Assembly: GCA_031430575.1 (NCBI GenBank)
Contig: JANPBT010000037.1
Location: forward strand, 1-64,000
Length of the DNA: 64,000 nt
DNA from: JANMDS01 sp031430575
GTDB lineage: Bacteria > Pseudomonadota > Gammaproteobacteria > Burkholderiales > Casimicrobiaceae
Direction: 5' to 3'
Below the pieces are notes generated by a model. The model did no database searches, was not told where the DNA came from, and saw nothing but the letters and a program-made list of their open reading frames with translations. Positions 15,722 to 25,051 of the stretch are shown here, in pieces (within the stretch, counting starts at the first letter, position 1; every line of letters begins with the position of its first letter). The position numbers were made by a program, and so were the translations under genes.

Positions 15722-16327
15722 ATGAGCAAAAAAATTGAATTTTGGTTTGACTTCTCGTCCCCATATGCCTACATCGCGAGCGCCCAAATTGATGCGCTTG
15801 CCAATAAGCATGCAGCGACGATCGATTGGCAGCCGATGCTACTCGGCGCGATTTTCAAAGCATCAGGGAGCGCGCCGCTGACGATGCGCTACGCCCCACT
15901 TGCCGAATACGCAAAGCACGATTTTTTACGTAGCGCGCGCTTTTGCAATGTGCCGTACAACCCGCCTGATCCCTTTCCAATCATGACGCAAAACACCGCA
16001 CGCGCCGCGCTCTGGATTAAGGCCAACCAACCCGAAAAAATGGGTGCATTTTGTCGCGCGGGCTTAGCGGGATTGTTCGTGAACAACGAAGGCATCAACG
16101 ATCTGGCGTGGATCGAAAAAACCGCCAATACCTGCGGCGCAGATGGCGCAGCTGCCGCTGCCGCGTGTAACGATCCCGTGATCAAAGAAGCGCTGAAGAT
16201 TCAATGCGACACGGCCCTTGCGCGTGGCATTTTTGGCGCGCCGTGGATCGTGGTGGAGGGCGAGGCATTTTGGGGCAATGATCGTTTGCCGCAGTTGGAT
16301 TCGTGGCTAACGAAAGGCGGTTTTTAA
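15722..16327 (+). CDS. 2-hydroxychromene-2-carboxylate isomerase family (DsbA-fold) protein
   Basis: 201 residues of the DsbA-fold/kappa-GST-like isomerase family. The N-terminal FWFDFSSPYAYIAS has the catalytic-site Ser in place of a CxxC pair, and the C-terminal ARGIFGAPWIVVEGEAFWGNDRL is the family signature. Members isomerise aromatic ring-cleavage products or act on glutathione adducts; the substrate here is not known, and no naphthalene pathway is nearby. One repeat word (16130-16142) is read as NTCGAD. Ends 2 bases before the next gene. Confidence 0.9.
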   Translation: MSKKIEFWFDFSSPYAYIASAQIDALANKHAATIDWQPMLLGAIFKASGSAPLTMRYAPLAEYAKHDFLRSARFCNVPYNPPDPFPIMTQNTARAALWIKANQPEKMGAFCRAGLAGLFVNNEGINDLAWIEKTANTCGADGAAAAAACNDPVIKEALKIQCDTALARGIFGAPWIVVEGEAFWGNDRLPQLDSWLTKGGF

Positions 16328-16329
16328 GG

Positions 16330-16956
16330 ATGTACGTTCCAAAACATTTCGCAGAAAACGACGCTCAATGGACGTACGACTTCATTTCAAAAACAGGCGC
16401 AGGCACGGTCGTAACACAAGGTGCGGCGCAGCTCCACGCTAATTTCGTGCCGATTTTGTTTGACGCGCAATGTAACGTATTGCGTGGCCACATCGCGCGC
16501 GCGAACGGGCAGTGGAGCGATCTCGCGGGCGATGCGCAAGCGCTCGTTACGTTTAACGGTGCGAACGCCTACATATCACCAAACTGGTATGCGAGCAAAG
16601 CAGAAACCCATCGCGTTGTGCCCACCTGGAATTACGAAGTCGTGCATGTGTACGGCACGGTTTCATATTCAAACGATGCCGCCATATTAATCGACATTAT
16701 CAGCGCGTTGACCCGTCGTGAAGAGGCCGCAAGCGCAAATCCTTGGCAGGTGACCGATGCGCCACAAGAATATATCGATGGCCTGGTGAAGAGTATTGTT
16801 GCGTTCGAGGTTGCGATTTCTCGTATCGAAGCCAAACGCAAGCTCTGCCAGCATTATTCCCAAGCAGACCGTTGGGGTGCAATGGCGGGGCTGCGCGAGC
16901 GTGGAGACTATCATTCCAACCAAATTGCTGATGCAATGGAGTCTTTCGATAAATGA
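16330..16956 (+). CDS. PaiB-like FMN-binding protein
   Basis: A 208-residue split-barrel flavin-binding protein of the PaiB family (annotated as FMN-binding negative transcriptional regulators). MYVPKHFAE at the start, AYISPNWY, and VPTWNYEVVHVYG are the characteristic segments. True function in Gram-negatives is unsettled; it may be an FMN-dependent enzyme. ATG at 16330 follows a GGA motif and the previous stop by two bases. Ends with a 4-base overlap into the HAD gene. Confidence 0.88.
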   Translation: MYVPKHFAENDAQWTYDFISKTGAGTVVTQGAAQLHANFVPILFDAQCNVLRGHIARANGQWSDLAGDAQALVTFNGANAYISPNWYASKAETHRVVPTWNYEVVHVYGTVSYSNDAAILIDIISALTRREEAASANPWQVTDAPQEYIDGLVKSIVAFEVAISRIEAKRKLCQHYSQADRWGAMAGLRERGDYHSNQIADAMESFDK

Positions 16957-17597
16957 GTTATTTTGATTTAATTATTTTTGATTGCGATGGCGTACTCGTC
17001 GATAGCGAGGTTTGCACCAACACCGTGTTGCGCGATATGTTGAACGAGCGAGGAGGCAAAATTACGCTTGAAGAAACGATGGCGCTTTTTATGGGACATT
17101 CGGTTGCCGACAGCGTTGTTCAAATACAAAAAGTAATCGGCCGCGCGCCAGAGGCTACGTTTTACAGTGAGTTTCTTCAGCGCCGCGATGAGGCCCTGCG
17201 CAATTCCGTTCTGCCGATTCCCTACATCGTGGAAACGCTCCCAAAACTGCCGCTGCCGTATGCCGTCGCCTCCGGCGCAGAAACCGCGAAAATGCATTTA
17301 ACGCTCGGGCGCACGGGCATGCTGAATCAATTTGAGGGCCGCATGTTTGGTAAAGATATGGTGGCTAAATCAAAGCCCGCGCCCGATGTTTATCTACTCG
17401 CTGCGAAAGCCCTGGGGGTAGCGCCCGCACGCTGCGTGGTGGTAGAAGATACGCCAAGCGGCACCACCGCAGGCGTTGCGGCGGGGATGACGGTATATGG
17501 CTATTGCGCGCAAAACGCAGCAGAAACACTCTTCGCTGCAGGCGCAAGCGCAGTGTTCAACGATATGCGGCAGCTGCCAATGTTGCTGCGTCCGTAA
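16953..17597 (+). CDS. HAD-superfamily phosphatase (phosphoglycolate-phosphatase-like)
   Basis: 214-residue class I HAD hydrolase. Motif I is IFDCDGVLVDSE, motif II lies in VASGA, and motifs III/IV are in KSKPAPDVYLLAAKALG and VVVEDTPSG. The small helical cap between motifs I and II suits small phosphorylated metabolites such as phosphoglycolate or sugar phosphates. It closes the first part of the liu run and is followed by an inverted repeat pair, the likely end of that transcript. Confidence 0.9.
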   Translation: MSYFDLIIFDCDGVLVDSEVCTNTVLRDMLNERGGKITLEETMALFMGHSVADSVVQIQKVIGRAPEATFYSEFLQRRDEALRNSVLPIPYIVETLPKLPLPYAVASGAETAKMHLTLGRTGMLNQFEGRMFGKDMVAKSKPAPDVYLLAAKALGVAPARCVVVEDTPSGTTAGVAAGMTVYGYCAQNAAETLFAAGASAVFNDMRQLPMLLRP

Positions 17598-17617
17598 CTT
17601 CACTTAAAAAATATGAA

Positions 17618-17689
17618 ATACCTGCGGCGCAAAAACAGCACTTTTTGGAAGCTATCTCCCAAAAACTTCTATTTTTGCGCCGCAGGTAT
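17618..17689. terminator. 18-bp perfect inverted pair of the repeat word between co-directional genes
   Basis: ATACCTGCGGCGCAAAAA (17618-17635) is exactly complementary to 17672-17689, with a 36-base loop. Both copies carry the same variant ending (CAAAAA in place of CAGAT), so the two arms have matching changes. It lies between the HAD gene and liuB and ends 9 bases before liuB. Confidence 0.65.
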
Positions 17690-17698
17690 AAACGCAAT

Positions 17699-19300
17699 AT
17701 GAAGCTTGAAACTAAATTGAACGCGCGCGACGAAGCCTTCAACGCCAATCGCGAAGCCATGCAGCGCGTGGTGGATGACTTACGCGCGCAAAACGTAGAG
17801 GTGGCGCTCGGCGGTGGCGAAGCCGCGCGGGCTAAGCATGTGGCGCGCGGGAAGCTGCTACCGCGCGAAAGGGTGCGGCAATTGCTAGATGTGGGCACGC
17901 CATTTCTGGAGCTCTCCGCGCTGGCTGCGCACGGGCTTTACGACGGCGCTGCGCCGAGTGCGGGGATCATCACAGGCATCGGGCGAGTGGCAGGGCGCGA
18001 GTGCATGATCGTGGCCAACGATGCCACGGTAAAGGGCGGCACGTATTTTCCATTGACGGTGAAAAAGCATTTGCGTGCCCAAGAAATCGCGCAGCAAAAT
18101 CACTTACCATGCATTTATCTCGTTGACTCCGGTGGCGCGAATTTGCCAAACCAAGATGAGGTGTTCCCAGATCGTGATCACTTTGGGCGCATCTTTTTTA
18201 ATCAAGCGAATATGAGCGCACAAGGTATTGCGCAAATTGCGGCGGTGATGGGCTCATGCACGGCGGGCGGCGCGTATGTGCCTGCGATGAGCGATGAATC
18301 GATTATTGTTAAAGATCAGGGCACGATATTTTTAGCCGGGCCGCCCTTGGTGAAAGCGGCTACGGGCGAAGTGGTGAGCACAGAAGATTTAGGCGGCGGC
18401 GATGTGCACACGCGGCTCTCCGGCGTGGCCGACCATCTCGCGCAAGATGACGCGCATGCGCTGGGCATCGTACGCAGGATTGTTTCCTCAATACCTGCGG
18501 CGCAGAAATCGCTATTTTTGGGCGAAATCTCCGAGCCACTTTACGATGCGCAAGAGCTCTACGGCATTATTCCTGCGGATACGCGCAAGCCTTACGATGT
18601 ACGCGAAGTGATCGCGCGCATTGTGGACGGCAGCGTGCTCGATGAATTCAAGGCCCGCTACGGCACAACGCTCGTTACTGGTTTCGCAAAAATATACGGC
18701 ATGCAAGTGGGTATCATCGCCAATAACGGCGTGTTGTTCTCTGAAGCGGCACTTAAAGGCGCGCACTTCATTGAGCTCTGCTGCCAGCGCAAAATCCCAC
18801 TCGTTTTTTTGCAGAACATTACCGGTTTCATGGTGGGGCAAAAATATGAAAACGAAGGCATTGCCCGCAATGGTGCGAAGATGGTGACTGCCGTGGCCTG
18901 CGCGCAAGTGCCGAAGTTCACCATCATTATCGGAGGCTCGTTTGGTGCGGGCAACTATGGCATGTGTGGCCGCGCCTATTCACCGCGATTTTTGTGGATG
19001 TGGCCCAATGCCCGTATTAGTGTGATGGGCGGTGAACAGGCGGCGAGCGTGCTCGCGCAAGTGAAGCGCGATGGCGTGGAAGCCAAGGGCGGGGCATGGA
19101 GCAAGGCCGATGAAGAAGCCTTTAAAGCGCCGATCCGCTCACAGTACGAAACGGAAGGCCACCCGTATTACGCCACGGCGCGCCTATGGGACGATGGCAT
19201 TATTGATCCGGCAGATACCCGACGCGTACTCGGCTTAGGCTTGAGTGCAGCGGCGAATGCGCCTGTTGCCGATACGAAATTTGGCGTTTTTAGAATGTAA
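17699..19300 (+). CDS. liuB: 3-methylcrotonyl-CoA carboxylase, beta (carboxyltransferase) subunit
   Basis: Transfers CO2 from carboxybiotin to 3-methylcrotonyl-CoA, giving 3-methylglutaconyl-CoA, with the LiuD alpha subunit. 533 residues match the family (about 535). VDSGGANLPNQDEVFPDRDHFGRIFFNQA and GSCTAGGAYVPAMSDE are N-domain features, and PLVFLQNITGFMVGQKYENEGIARNGAKMV, GGSFGAGNYGMCGRAYSPRFLW the C-domain acyl-CoA and biotin sites. ATG at 17699 is chosen as the family N-terminus (MKLETKLN); upstream frame is open but lies over the preceding gene. One repeat word (18493-18505) encodes IPAAQK in a surface loop. Confidence 0.96.
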   Translation: MKLETKLNARDEAFNANREAMQRVVDDLRAQNVEVALGGGEAARAKHVARGKLLPRERVRQLLDVGTPFLELSALAAHGLYDGAAPSAGIITGIGRVAGRECMIVANDATVKGGTYFPLTVKKHLRAQEIAQQNHLPCIYLVDSGGANLPNQDEVFPDRDHFGRIFFNQANMSAQGIAQIAAVMGSCTAGGAYVPAMSDESIIVKDQGTIFLAGPPLVKAATGEVVSTEDLGGGDVHTRLSGVADHLAQDDAHALGIVRRIVSSIPAAQKSLFLGEISEPLYDAQELYGIIPADTRKPYDVREVIARIVDGSVLDEFKARYGTTLVTGFAKIYGMQVGIIANNGVLFSEAALKGAHFIELCCQRKIPLVFLQNITGFMVGQKYENEGIARNGAKMVTAVACAQVPKFTIIIGGSFGAGNYGMCGRAYSPRFLWMWPNARISVMGGEQAASVLAQVKRDGVEAKGGAWSKADEEAFKAPIRSQYETEGHPYYATARLWDDGIIDPADTRRVLGLGLSAAANAPVADTKFGVFRM

Positions 19301-19339
19301 TGCAACGCTGCAACCTCAAAAATACAAATCGATAGACCC

Positions 19340-20134
19340 ATGACCTACAAAACCTTGTTGACTGAAACCGACCTGCGTGGCATTGCCATCATCACGCTTA
19401 ATCGTCCTGATGTTCACAATGCCTTCGACGATGTGATGATTGGTGAGCTCACTCATGCCTTTAATACCTGCGGCGCAGATTCAGTCGTACGCGCGGTCGT
19501 AATCGAGGCGGAGGGCAAGAGCTTTTGCGCAGGCGCTGATCTCAATTGGATGAAGCGCGCGGCGAGCTATTCAACGGAAGAAAGCACGCGTGACGCACTG
19601 GCGCTGGCAACGATGCTGCGCACGGTCTATGAGTGCCCAAAGCCCGTGATTGCGCGCGTGCAGGGCAATGCATTTGGCGGCGGCGTGGGCTTAATTGCGG
19701 CGTGCGATATGGCGTTTGGCGTTAGCACTGCGCTGTTTTCGCTCTCGGAAGTAAAGCTAGGCATTATTCCTTCTGCGATTAGTCCGTACGTTATCAACGC
19801 GATTGGCGCGCGGCAAGCCAGCCGCTATTTCGTAACCGCCGAGCGGTTCACTGCCAGCGAAGCGTATCGCATTGGGCTGCTGCACGATATGTCCACCGTG
19901 ATTGAAGGCGTAGATGAGATCATTGCGCAGCGCATAGAAAATTTACTAGGCAATGGCCCACACGCAATGGGCGAAGCCAAAGCGCTTATCCGCGCTGTAG
20001 CCAATCAGGGTGTTACCGATCTTGTGGTGGCCGATACGGTAGAGCGCATCGCGCGCATTCGCGCAGGAGATGAGGCGAAAGAAGGCATGAGCGCATTTTT
20101 AGATAAACGCGCACCAAGCTGGGTGAGCACTTAA
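19340..20134 (+). CDS. liuC: Methylglutaconyl-CoA hydratase (enoyl-CoA hydratase family)
   Basis: Hydrates 3-methylglutaconyl-CoA to HMG-CoA. 264 residues with the crotonase fold: oxyanion-hole segments FCAGADLNWMKR (about residues 63-74) and ARVQGNAFGGGVGLIAACDMAF. The motif DLNWMKR and the position between liuB and liuD define the subfamily. The repeat word (19466-19478) is read as NTCGAD just ahead of the oxyanion strand. The TAA stop shares its last base with the liuD ATG. Confidence 0.93.
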   Translation: MTYKTLLTETDLRGIAIITLNRPDVHNAFDDVMIGELTHAFNTCGADSVVRAVVIEAEGKSFCAGADLNWMKRAASYSTEESTRDALALATMLRTVYECPKPVIARVQGNAFGGGVGLIAACDMAFGVSTALFSLSEVKLGIIPSAISPYVINAIGARQASRYFVTAERFTASEAYRIGLLHDMSTVIEGVDEIIAQRIENLLGNGPHAMGEAKALIRAVANQGVTDLVVADTVERIARIRAGDEAKEGMSAFLDKRAPSWVST

Positions 20135-22104
20135 TGTTTAGCAAAATTCTCATTGCCAATCGCGGCGAAATCGCCATACGCGTTGCGCGCACCGCAGCGC
20201 GCATGGGCGTGCGCACCGTCGCGGTGTACTCCGATGCCGACGCCGATGCCGCGCACGTCGCAGCTTGCGACGATGCTTTCGCGCTCGGCGGCATCACACC
20301 AAAAGAAAGCTATTTGCGCGGCGATAAGATTATTGAAATCGCCAAAGCCTGCGGTGCGCAAGCCATTCACCCCGGCTACGGTTTTCTCTCGGAAAATGAA
20401 GATTTCGCGCAAGCCTGCGCCGATGCTGGGCTCGCCTTCATCGGCCCGCCGCCCTCGGCGATCCAGGCGATGGGCTTGAAATCGGAATCGAAGCGACTGA
20501 TGGAAAAGGCCGGCGTGCCGCTCGTGCCCGGCTATCACGGTGAAGATCAATCGCCCGCCTTGCTCGCGCACGAAGCCGAGCGCATCGGCTTTCCCGTGCT
20601 CATTAAAGCCAGCGCGGGCGGCGGCGGCAAAGGCATGAAGCCTGCCTTCGCAGCGAGTGAATTTCAAGCCGCACTGGAATCGGCAAAACGGGAAGCAAAA
20701 AATTCGTTTGGCGACGATAACGTACTCATCGAAAAATATTTACAAACCCCGCGCCACATTGAGATTCAAGTATTTGCCGATGCACTTGGCAATTGCGTTT
20801 ATCTTTTCGAGCGCGATTGCTCCGTGCAGCGTCGTCACCAAAAAGTGTTGGAAGAAGCGCCCGCCCCCGGCTTGAGCGAAGCGCGGCGCAAATCCATGGG
20901 CGAGGCCGCGGTAGCCGCAGCGAAAGCAGTGGGCTATGTCGGCGCGGGCACGGTGGAGTTTATTGCCGAAGGCGAGCATTTCTATTTCATGGAAATGAAC
21001 ACCCGTTTGCAAGTGGAGCACCCTGTTACTGAGGCGATCACGGGCTTAGATTTAGTCGAGTGGCAATTGCGCGTTGCATACGGTGAGCGGCTGCCAAAAC
21101 TGCAAAGCGAGCTCGCAATTAACGGCCACGCCATTGAAGCCCGCGTCTACGCTGAAGATGCAGATAAAGGCTTTTTGCCCTCGATCGGCACGATTGTAAA
21201 GCTCAGAATACCTGCGGCGCAGTTTTTCACACATGGCGATGTGCGCATAGATTCCGGCGTACGCGAAGGCGATGCGATCACGCCCTATTACGATCCGATG
21301 ATTGCCAAGCTCATCGTGCACGCCCCAACGCGCGCGCAAGCCCTCGAGCGCATGCGCGGGGCGCTAAACGAATTTCACGTCCTTGGGCTGACCACCAATA
21401 TCAAATTTCTAAGCCGCGTGGTGGAGCACCCCGCATTCGCAGCAGGCGGGGTGGATACGAGCTTCATCGCGAAACACCACGATGCACTTTTTGCACCGCA
21501 CGCATCGGTGAGTAATGCCGCAGCCATTGCGGTGGCGGCAACAGATTTAGGCGAAGCGCGCGACGCTAACCCGTGGAGCGCGCGCGATGGCTGGTGGATG
21601 GGGCAAACATCCAACGGCGCAGAATTTACCTACAGCTGCGGCGCAGAGGTCATCACCGTAGCCCTGCGCGGGCGCGGTGCACACCAGCAAGCGCAGGTGA
21701 ACGACCTCGCGTGGCAAGCAGTGAGCACGCAGATTGAAGGCGAGCATGTCAGTGTGCAGTTGCCAACGGCGCGCGAACATCTGCACATCATTGCGCAAGG
21801 CGAGCAACGCGAAGTGCAGCACGGCGGGCAGCGGTGGTCGCTGCATCGCATAAACCCCTACGCACCGCCGCAAACGGCCGATAGTCATCAAGGCCATCTG
21901 CGCGCGCCCATGCCCGGCACGATCATTTCGGTGTTGGTTGCTGAAGGCGCAACAGTCGAGCGCGGTACGCCGCTACTTGTAATGGAGGCGATGAAAATGG
22001 AACACACGATAACCGCAACCGCAGCAGGGAAAGTGGTGCGTATTTATTACAAAGTAGGCGATTTGGTGAAAGAGGGAGCGGAGTTGGTAGAGATCGGCGA
22101 ATGA
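20134..22104 (+). CDS. liuD: 3-methylcrotonyl-CoA carboxylase, alpha subunit (biotin carboxylase/carrier)
   Basis: Carboxylates its own biotin with ATP and bicarbonate. 656 residues: biotin-carboxylase N-lobe (FSKILIANRGEIAIRVARTA), ATP-grasp with KASAGGGGKGMK, FIEKYLQTPRHIEIQ, and MNTRLQVEHPVTE (about residues 288-300); a linker; and the C-terminal carrier domain with biotinyl-Lys621 in EAMKMEH. Two repeat words: 21210-21222 as IPAAQFF and 21634-21646 (one mismatch) as SCGAE in the linker region. Its stop overlaps the ATG of an unrelated protease gene. Confidence 0.96.
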   Translation: MFSKILIANRGEIAIRVARTAARMGVRTVAVYSDADADAAHVAACDDAFALGGITPKESYLRGDKIIEIAKACGAQAIHPGYGFLSENEDFAQACADAGLAFIGPPPSAIQAMGLKSESKRLMEKAGVPLVPGYHGEDQSPALLAHEAERIGFPVLIKASAGGGGKGMKPAFAASEFQAALESAKREAKNSFGDDNVLIEKYLQTPRHIEIQVFADALGNCVYLFERDCSVQRRHQKVLEEAPAPGLSEARRKSMGEAAVAAAKAVGYVGAGTVEFIAEGEHFYFMEMNTRLQVEHPVTEAITGLDLVEWQLRVAYGERLPKLQSELAINGHAIEARVYAEDADKGFLPSIGTIVKLRIPAAQFFTHGDVRIDSGVREGDAITPYYDPMIAKLIVHAPTRAQALERMRGALNEFHVLGLTTNIKFLSRVVEHPAFAAGGVDTSFIAKHHDALFAPHASVSNAAAIAVAATDLGEARDANPWSARDGWWMGQTSNGAEFTYSCGAEVITVALRGRGAHQQAQVNDLAWQAVSTQIEGEHVSVQLPTAREHLHIIAQGEQREVQHGGQRWSLHRINPYAPPQTADSHQGHLRAPMPGTIISVLVAEGATVERGTPLLVMEAMKMEHTITATAAGKVVRIYYKVGDLVKEGAELVEIGE

Positions 22105-22952
22105 CTACTGCTTACCCCAACTGTGCAGGTTCGCTACCGCTGCAAACGCTTTATATTGAGCTCTTTGACTGTAAAGATGAGTACTTGTCACACGGAACAG
22201 GATTTCTAGTTCATATTGGTTGCAAGCAAATTGGACTTATTACTGCGCGACACAATCTCACCGCTTTAGACATCTTTACTGGGCAGAAAATAGGTCGTGC
22301 TCCCCCAAAAAAAGCAAAAGTATGGATTCCTCGCAAAGCCAACCAGTCATGGGTTCCGTTTGAAATCGATTTGGAGAATAAACCTTGGATCGATTTCGAA
22401 ACATTTAATCCTCCAAAACCTAAGAGCGACGTAGTAATTATTTTGCTGCATTTTAGAGAGAAAGCCGTTAAGGATTTACTCCTTTTCACGTTCCGTACTA
22501 TGGACGAAGTCAGATTTTCCGATTGGCAAACTTGGCGAGTTGGAATGCCGATGACCATTCTTGGATACCCGATACGGCGTTCACAGCAAAAATCGGCGTT
22601 AGGCATTGCGGGTCAGCTTGCCAGCGAGCCTCGAATAGATTTTCAAATTGGCGACGAACGCTACCCGATGTATTTGGTTTCAGCTAGAACTTGGAGCGGT
22701 ATGAGCGGCGGACCGGTTGTTCCCTTTCAGGGGCACGGCGGTTATTTTTTTGATAACGGCGAGTGGACCGCCGCAGCTGGCGGAGGGGAACCACTTTGCC
22801 TAGGGCTCTACGGGGGCCGACTTACTGTCACTCAAAACGAGTCGAGCGATCTGGGCTTAGTCTGGCGCATCTGCTGGCTGATCAATGCGGTTTATCATGA
22901 GCTGAAAACAAAAAATAGCTATACATTTGTTGAATTGAAAGCAAACGAGTGA
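22101..22952 (+). CDS. Trypsin-like serine protease domain protein, accessory
   Basis: 283 residues with a chymotrypsin-like triad pattern: His51 in LITARHNL, Asp110 in PKSDVVII and Ser202 in SGMSGGPVV. HGTGFLVHI before the His is the usual first barrel strand. No signal peptide, so the enzyme may act in the cytoplasm, as defence-associated trypsin-like modules do; an S1-family pseudo-enzyme is also possible. It uses ATGA overlap with liuD and GTGA overlap with the next gene, so it is read within the operon even though it has no place in leucine breakdown. Lower GC, no repeat word, and no orthologous place in liu operons I know: probable insertion. Confidence 0.7.
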   Translation: MTTAYPNCAGSLPLQTLYIELFDCKDEYLSHGTGFLVHIGCKQIGLITARHNLTALDIFTGQKIGRAPPKKAKVWIPRKANQSWVPFEIDLENKPWIDFETFNPPKPKSDVVIILLHFREKAVKDLLLFTFRTMDEVRFSDWQTWRVGMPMTILGYPIRRSQQKSALGIAGQLASEPRIDFQIGDERYPMYLVSARTWSGMSGGPVVPFQGHGGYFFDNGEWTAAAGGGEPLCLGLYGGRLTVTQNESSDLGLVWRICWLINAVYHELKTKNSYTFVELKANE

Positions 22953-23875
22953 ACCTACTCATTCAATCCACCGGTCTCGACATCGTCCCGGCCATCGTCG
23001 CGCGGATGCAATCGCTGCGCCCGGCGTGGCAGTGTCACGCGCATCCTTCTACCGTGCTGTGCGACTACGCAGTCGTGTGGAAACCTCCCGCCGAGCTTTT
23101 CTCGCAGCAACCGAAACTCAAAGCCGTGGTGAACTACGGCGCGGGGGTCGATGCGATTTTGGTGATGAATGTCGTGCCGAAAAGCATCCCGATTATTCGC
23201 TTGGAAGACGCGGGCATGGCGCAGCAAATGGCGCAATATGCAATCTATGGCGTCATACATCATCAACGGCGCATGCGCATTTATCGCGAGCAACAGTTGC
23301 GCGCGCATTGGCAGCAACATGAAGATCGCGGGCACATCCCCAACCCCACCGTCGGCGTAATGGGCTTGGGCGAAATGGGTGGGCATGTGGCCACCAAACT
23401 CGCAGAGTTTGGCTACACCACCATTGGTTGGAGCCGCAGCGCCAAACCGATGGATCGGCTTGAAACTTACTCAGGCGCGGCTGAGTTGCCTGCGTTCTTT
23501 AGCAAATGCGATGTGCTTGTGTGCCTTCTCCCGCTCACGCCTGAAACGCACGGCATCTTGAACGCTAAAAATCTCGCCACGCTTCCGCGCGGGGCATTTC
23601 TCATCTGCGCTGGGCGCGGCGGCCATATGGTGGACGCGGATATCCTCGCGGCCCTCGCGAGCGGTCAGCTCGCGGGCGCGTTGCTTGATGTGTTCCACGA
23701 AGAGCCGCTGGCGAAAGATTCGCCCTTCTGGGCGCACACAAAAGTTATCGTTACGCCACACGTTTCTGCCACCACGCCGCTGCAAAATGCCTGCGAACAA
23801 ATCGTAGCGAAGATTGAAGCGATGGAGCGTGGAGGAGCGATTACGGGGGTTGTTGATCCGGGGAAGGCGTATTGA
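22949..23875 (+). CDS. ghrA: Glyoxylate/hydroxypyruvate reductase A-like dehydrogenase
   Basis: 308 residues of the D-2-hydroxyacid dehydrogenase family, GhrA branch. NPTVGVMGLGEMGGHVATKLAEFG is the Rossmann motif (about residue 130). Catalytic residues appear in LICAGRGGHMVD (Arg), DVFHEEPL (Glu) and VTPHVSATT (His). Reduces glyoxylate or hydroxypyruvate with NADPH in known members. GTG start overlaps the protease stop. GC and codon use return to those of the metabolic genes. Glyoxylate from purine breakdown (genes further right) could be one substrate; this is inference. Confidence 0.88.
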   Translation: MNLLIQSTGLDIVPAIVARMQSLRPAWQCHAHPSTVLCDYAVVWKPPAELFSQQPKLKAVVNYGAGVDAILVMNVVPKSIPIIRLEDAGMAQQMAQYAIYGVIHHQRRMRIYREQQLRAHWQQHEDRGHIPNPTVGVMGLGEMGGHVATKLAEFGYTTIGWSRSAKPMDRLETYSGAAELPAFFSKCDVLVCLLPLTPETHGILNAKNLATLPRGAFLICAGRGGHMVDADILAALASGQLAGALLDVFHEEPLAKDSPFWAHTKVIVTPHVSATTPLQNACEQIVAKIEAMERGGAITGVVDPGKAY

Positions 23876-23924
23876 ATTTGCTTGCTCGGCAGTTTGAGCG
23901 TGTAGTCAAGACTAGGAAATTGCA

Positions 23925-24860
23925 ATGACAGCGGCGTTAACTATTGATGAAATAAAGAAGCGACTACTTTCCAACGCGTTTGCGCATTTGCTGAAAGGGC
24001 TCCATGAGACGGAGCGCGAGTTAAATTTTGCAGTTCCACATTTCTATGATGGCGTTGAGCTCATCATCAAAACATGCCTCATCTCAACAAATTGGAAGTT
24101 TTCTGTTCAAAAGCCTGGTGACGCAGAATGGGAGAAATTTTGTGATGGACGGGCTAAAACTGTTGGACTTTCTGATGCGGCTAAGCGGCTTGAAACGCTG
24201 TGTAACGCACCGATTCCGGACGAAGCATTGATTGCGTTCAATAAATTGCGATCAGATCGCAATCAACTGACTCATTTCTATCACCCCACTATGGATAGCA
24301 GTAGGGTTAGGGAACGCATTTACAAAGACTTGCTACTCGCATGGTTTCATCTGCGAAATCTGATGAAAAGCCGAGAGTGGGAACAAGTCTTCGCAAGCGA
24401 ATACGAAAACATCAAAAAAATCGAAACTCAACTTCAGGACACCAGGGACTATTTCAAAAATATATATGTCAATGTCGTTTCAAAGGCTCAGAGCGCCTCG
24501 TTATTTTCCGATTGCCCGTCGTGTGGATATACGTCACTAGAGCCTCTGACTCGTGATGCTTATCGCGACTCAGTTTGCCGTGTGTGTGAGTATTACGAGC
24601 TGTCTCACCGAGCCATTAAAGACGGTGAGGACGTTGTTGAAAACGCGCACTGCGTGGTTTGTGGTGGAGAAAATTGCGTTATCGGTTCCGGCTACGGATT
24701 GCGATGCAAGGAATGCAACGAAACGTTTACGCATGCAGTAACGTGTGATTACTGCGGCGAGACATTCGCAGGGGATACAGATGAAGATGCCGGTAGCTAC
24801 CAAAATGGATGCAACTGGTGCGATGGAAAAATTGGCTACTTAATGCAAAAAGATGACTGA
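23925..24860 (+). CDS. HEPN-like protein with C-terminal zinc ribbons, unknown
   Basis: 311 residues. The N-terminal half is helical and carries RSDRNQLTHFYH at residues 109-120; R-N-(3)-H (Arg112 to His117) matches the Rx4-6H motif of HEPN ribonucleases. The C-terminal 115 residues hold six CxxC pairs (CPSC, CRVC, CVVC, CKEC, CDYC, CNWC), enough for three zinc ribbons that may bind RNA or protein. HEPN domains commonly serve in toxins and anti-phage systems, and here it precedes a toxin-antitoxin pair. The ATG follows a 49-base gap after ghrA with no repeat word. Base composition is AT-rich compared with liu genes. Activity is inferred from one motif. Confidence 0.55.
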   Translation: MTAALTIDEIKKRLLSNAFAHLLKGLHETERELNFAVPHFYDGVELIIKTCLISTNWKFSVQKPGDAEWEKFCDGRAKTVGLSDAAKRLETLCNAPIPDEALIAFNKLRSDRNQLTHFYHPTMDSSRVRERIYKDLLLAWFHLRNLMKSREWEQVFASEYENIKKIETQLQDTRDYFKNIYVNVVSKAQSASLFSDCPSCGYTSLEPLTRDAYRDSVCRVCEYYELSHRAIKDGEDVVENAHCVVCGGENCVIGSGYGLRCKECNETFTHAVTCDYCGETFAGDTDEDAGSYQNGCNWCDGKIGYLMQKDD

Positions 24861-24963
24861 TATTTTTCCGAGATGAACGTTGGGCAGATGAAAATTTTAT
24901 GCGTTCAAAAAATTTCGAACTTTTACCCCGTGTGATTCTAAAATATCTCGCACATCTATCCAT

Positions 24964-24976
24964 ACCTGCGGCGCAG
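24964..24976 (+). repeat. Repeat word, forward copy, intergenic
   Basis: Exact ACCTGCGGCGCAG preceded by CAT and followed by AAAAA, in the 191-base gap between the HEPN-like gene and the antitoxin gene. Confidence 0.9.
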
Positions 24977-25051
24977 AAAAAGTATTTTTCAAGCGATATC
25001 TGTCAAAAAGTGCCATTCCGTCAGCACCGCCGAACCGTTGGCGCTAAACTT

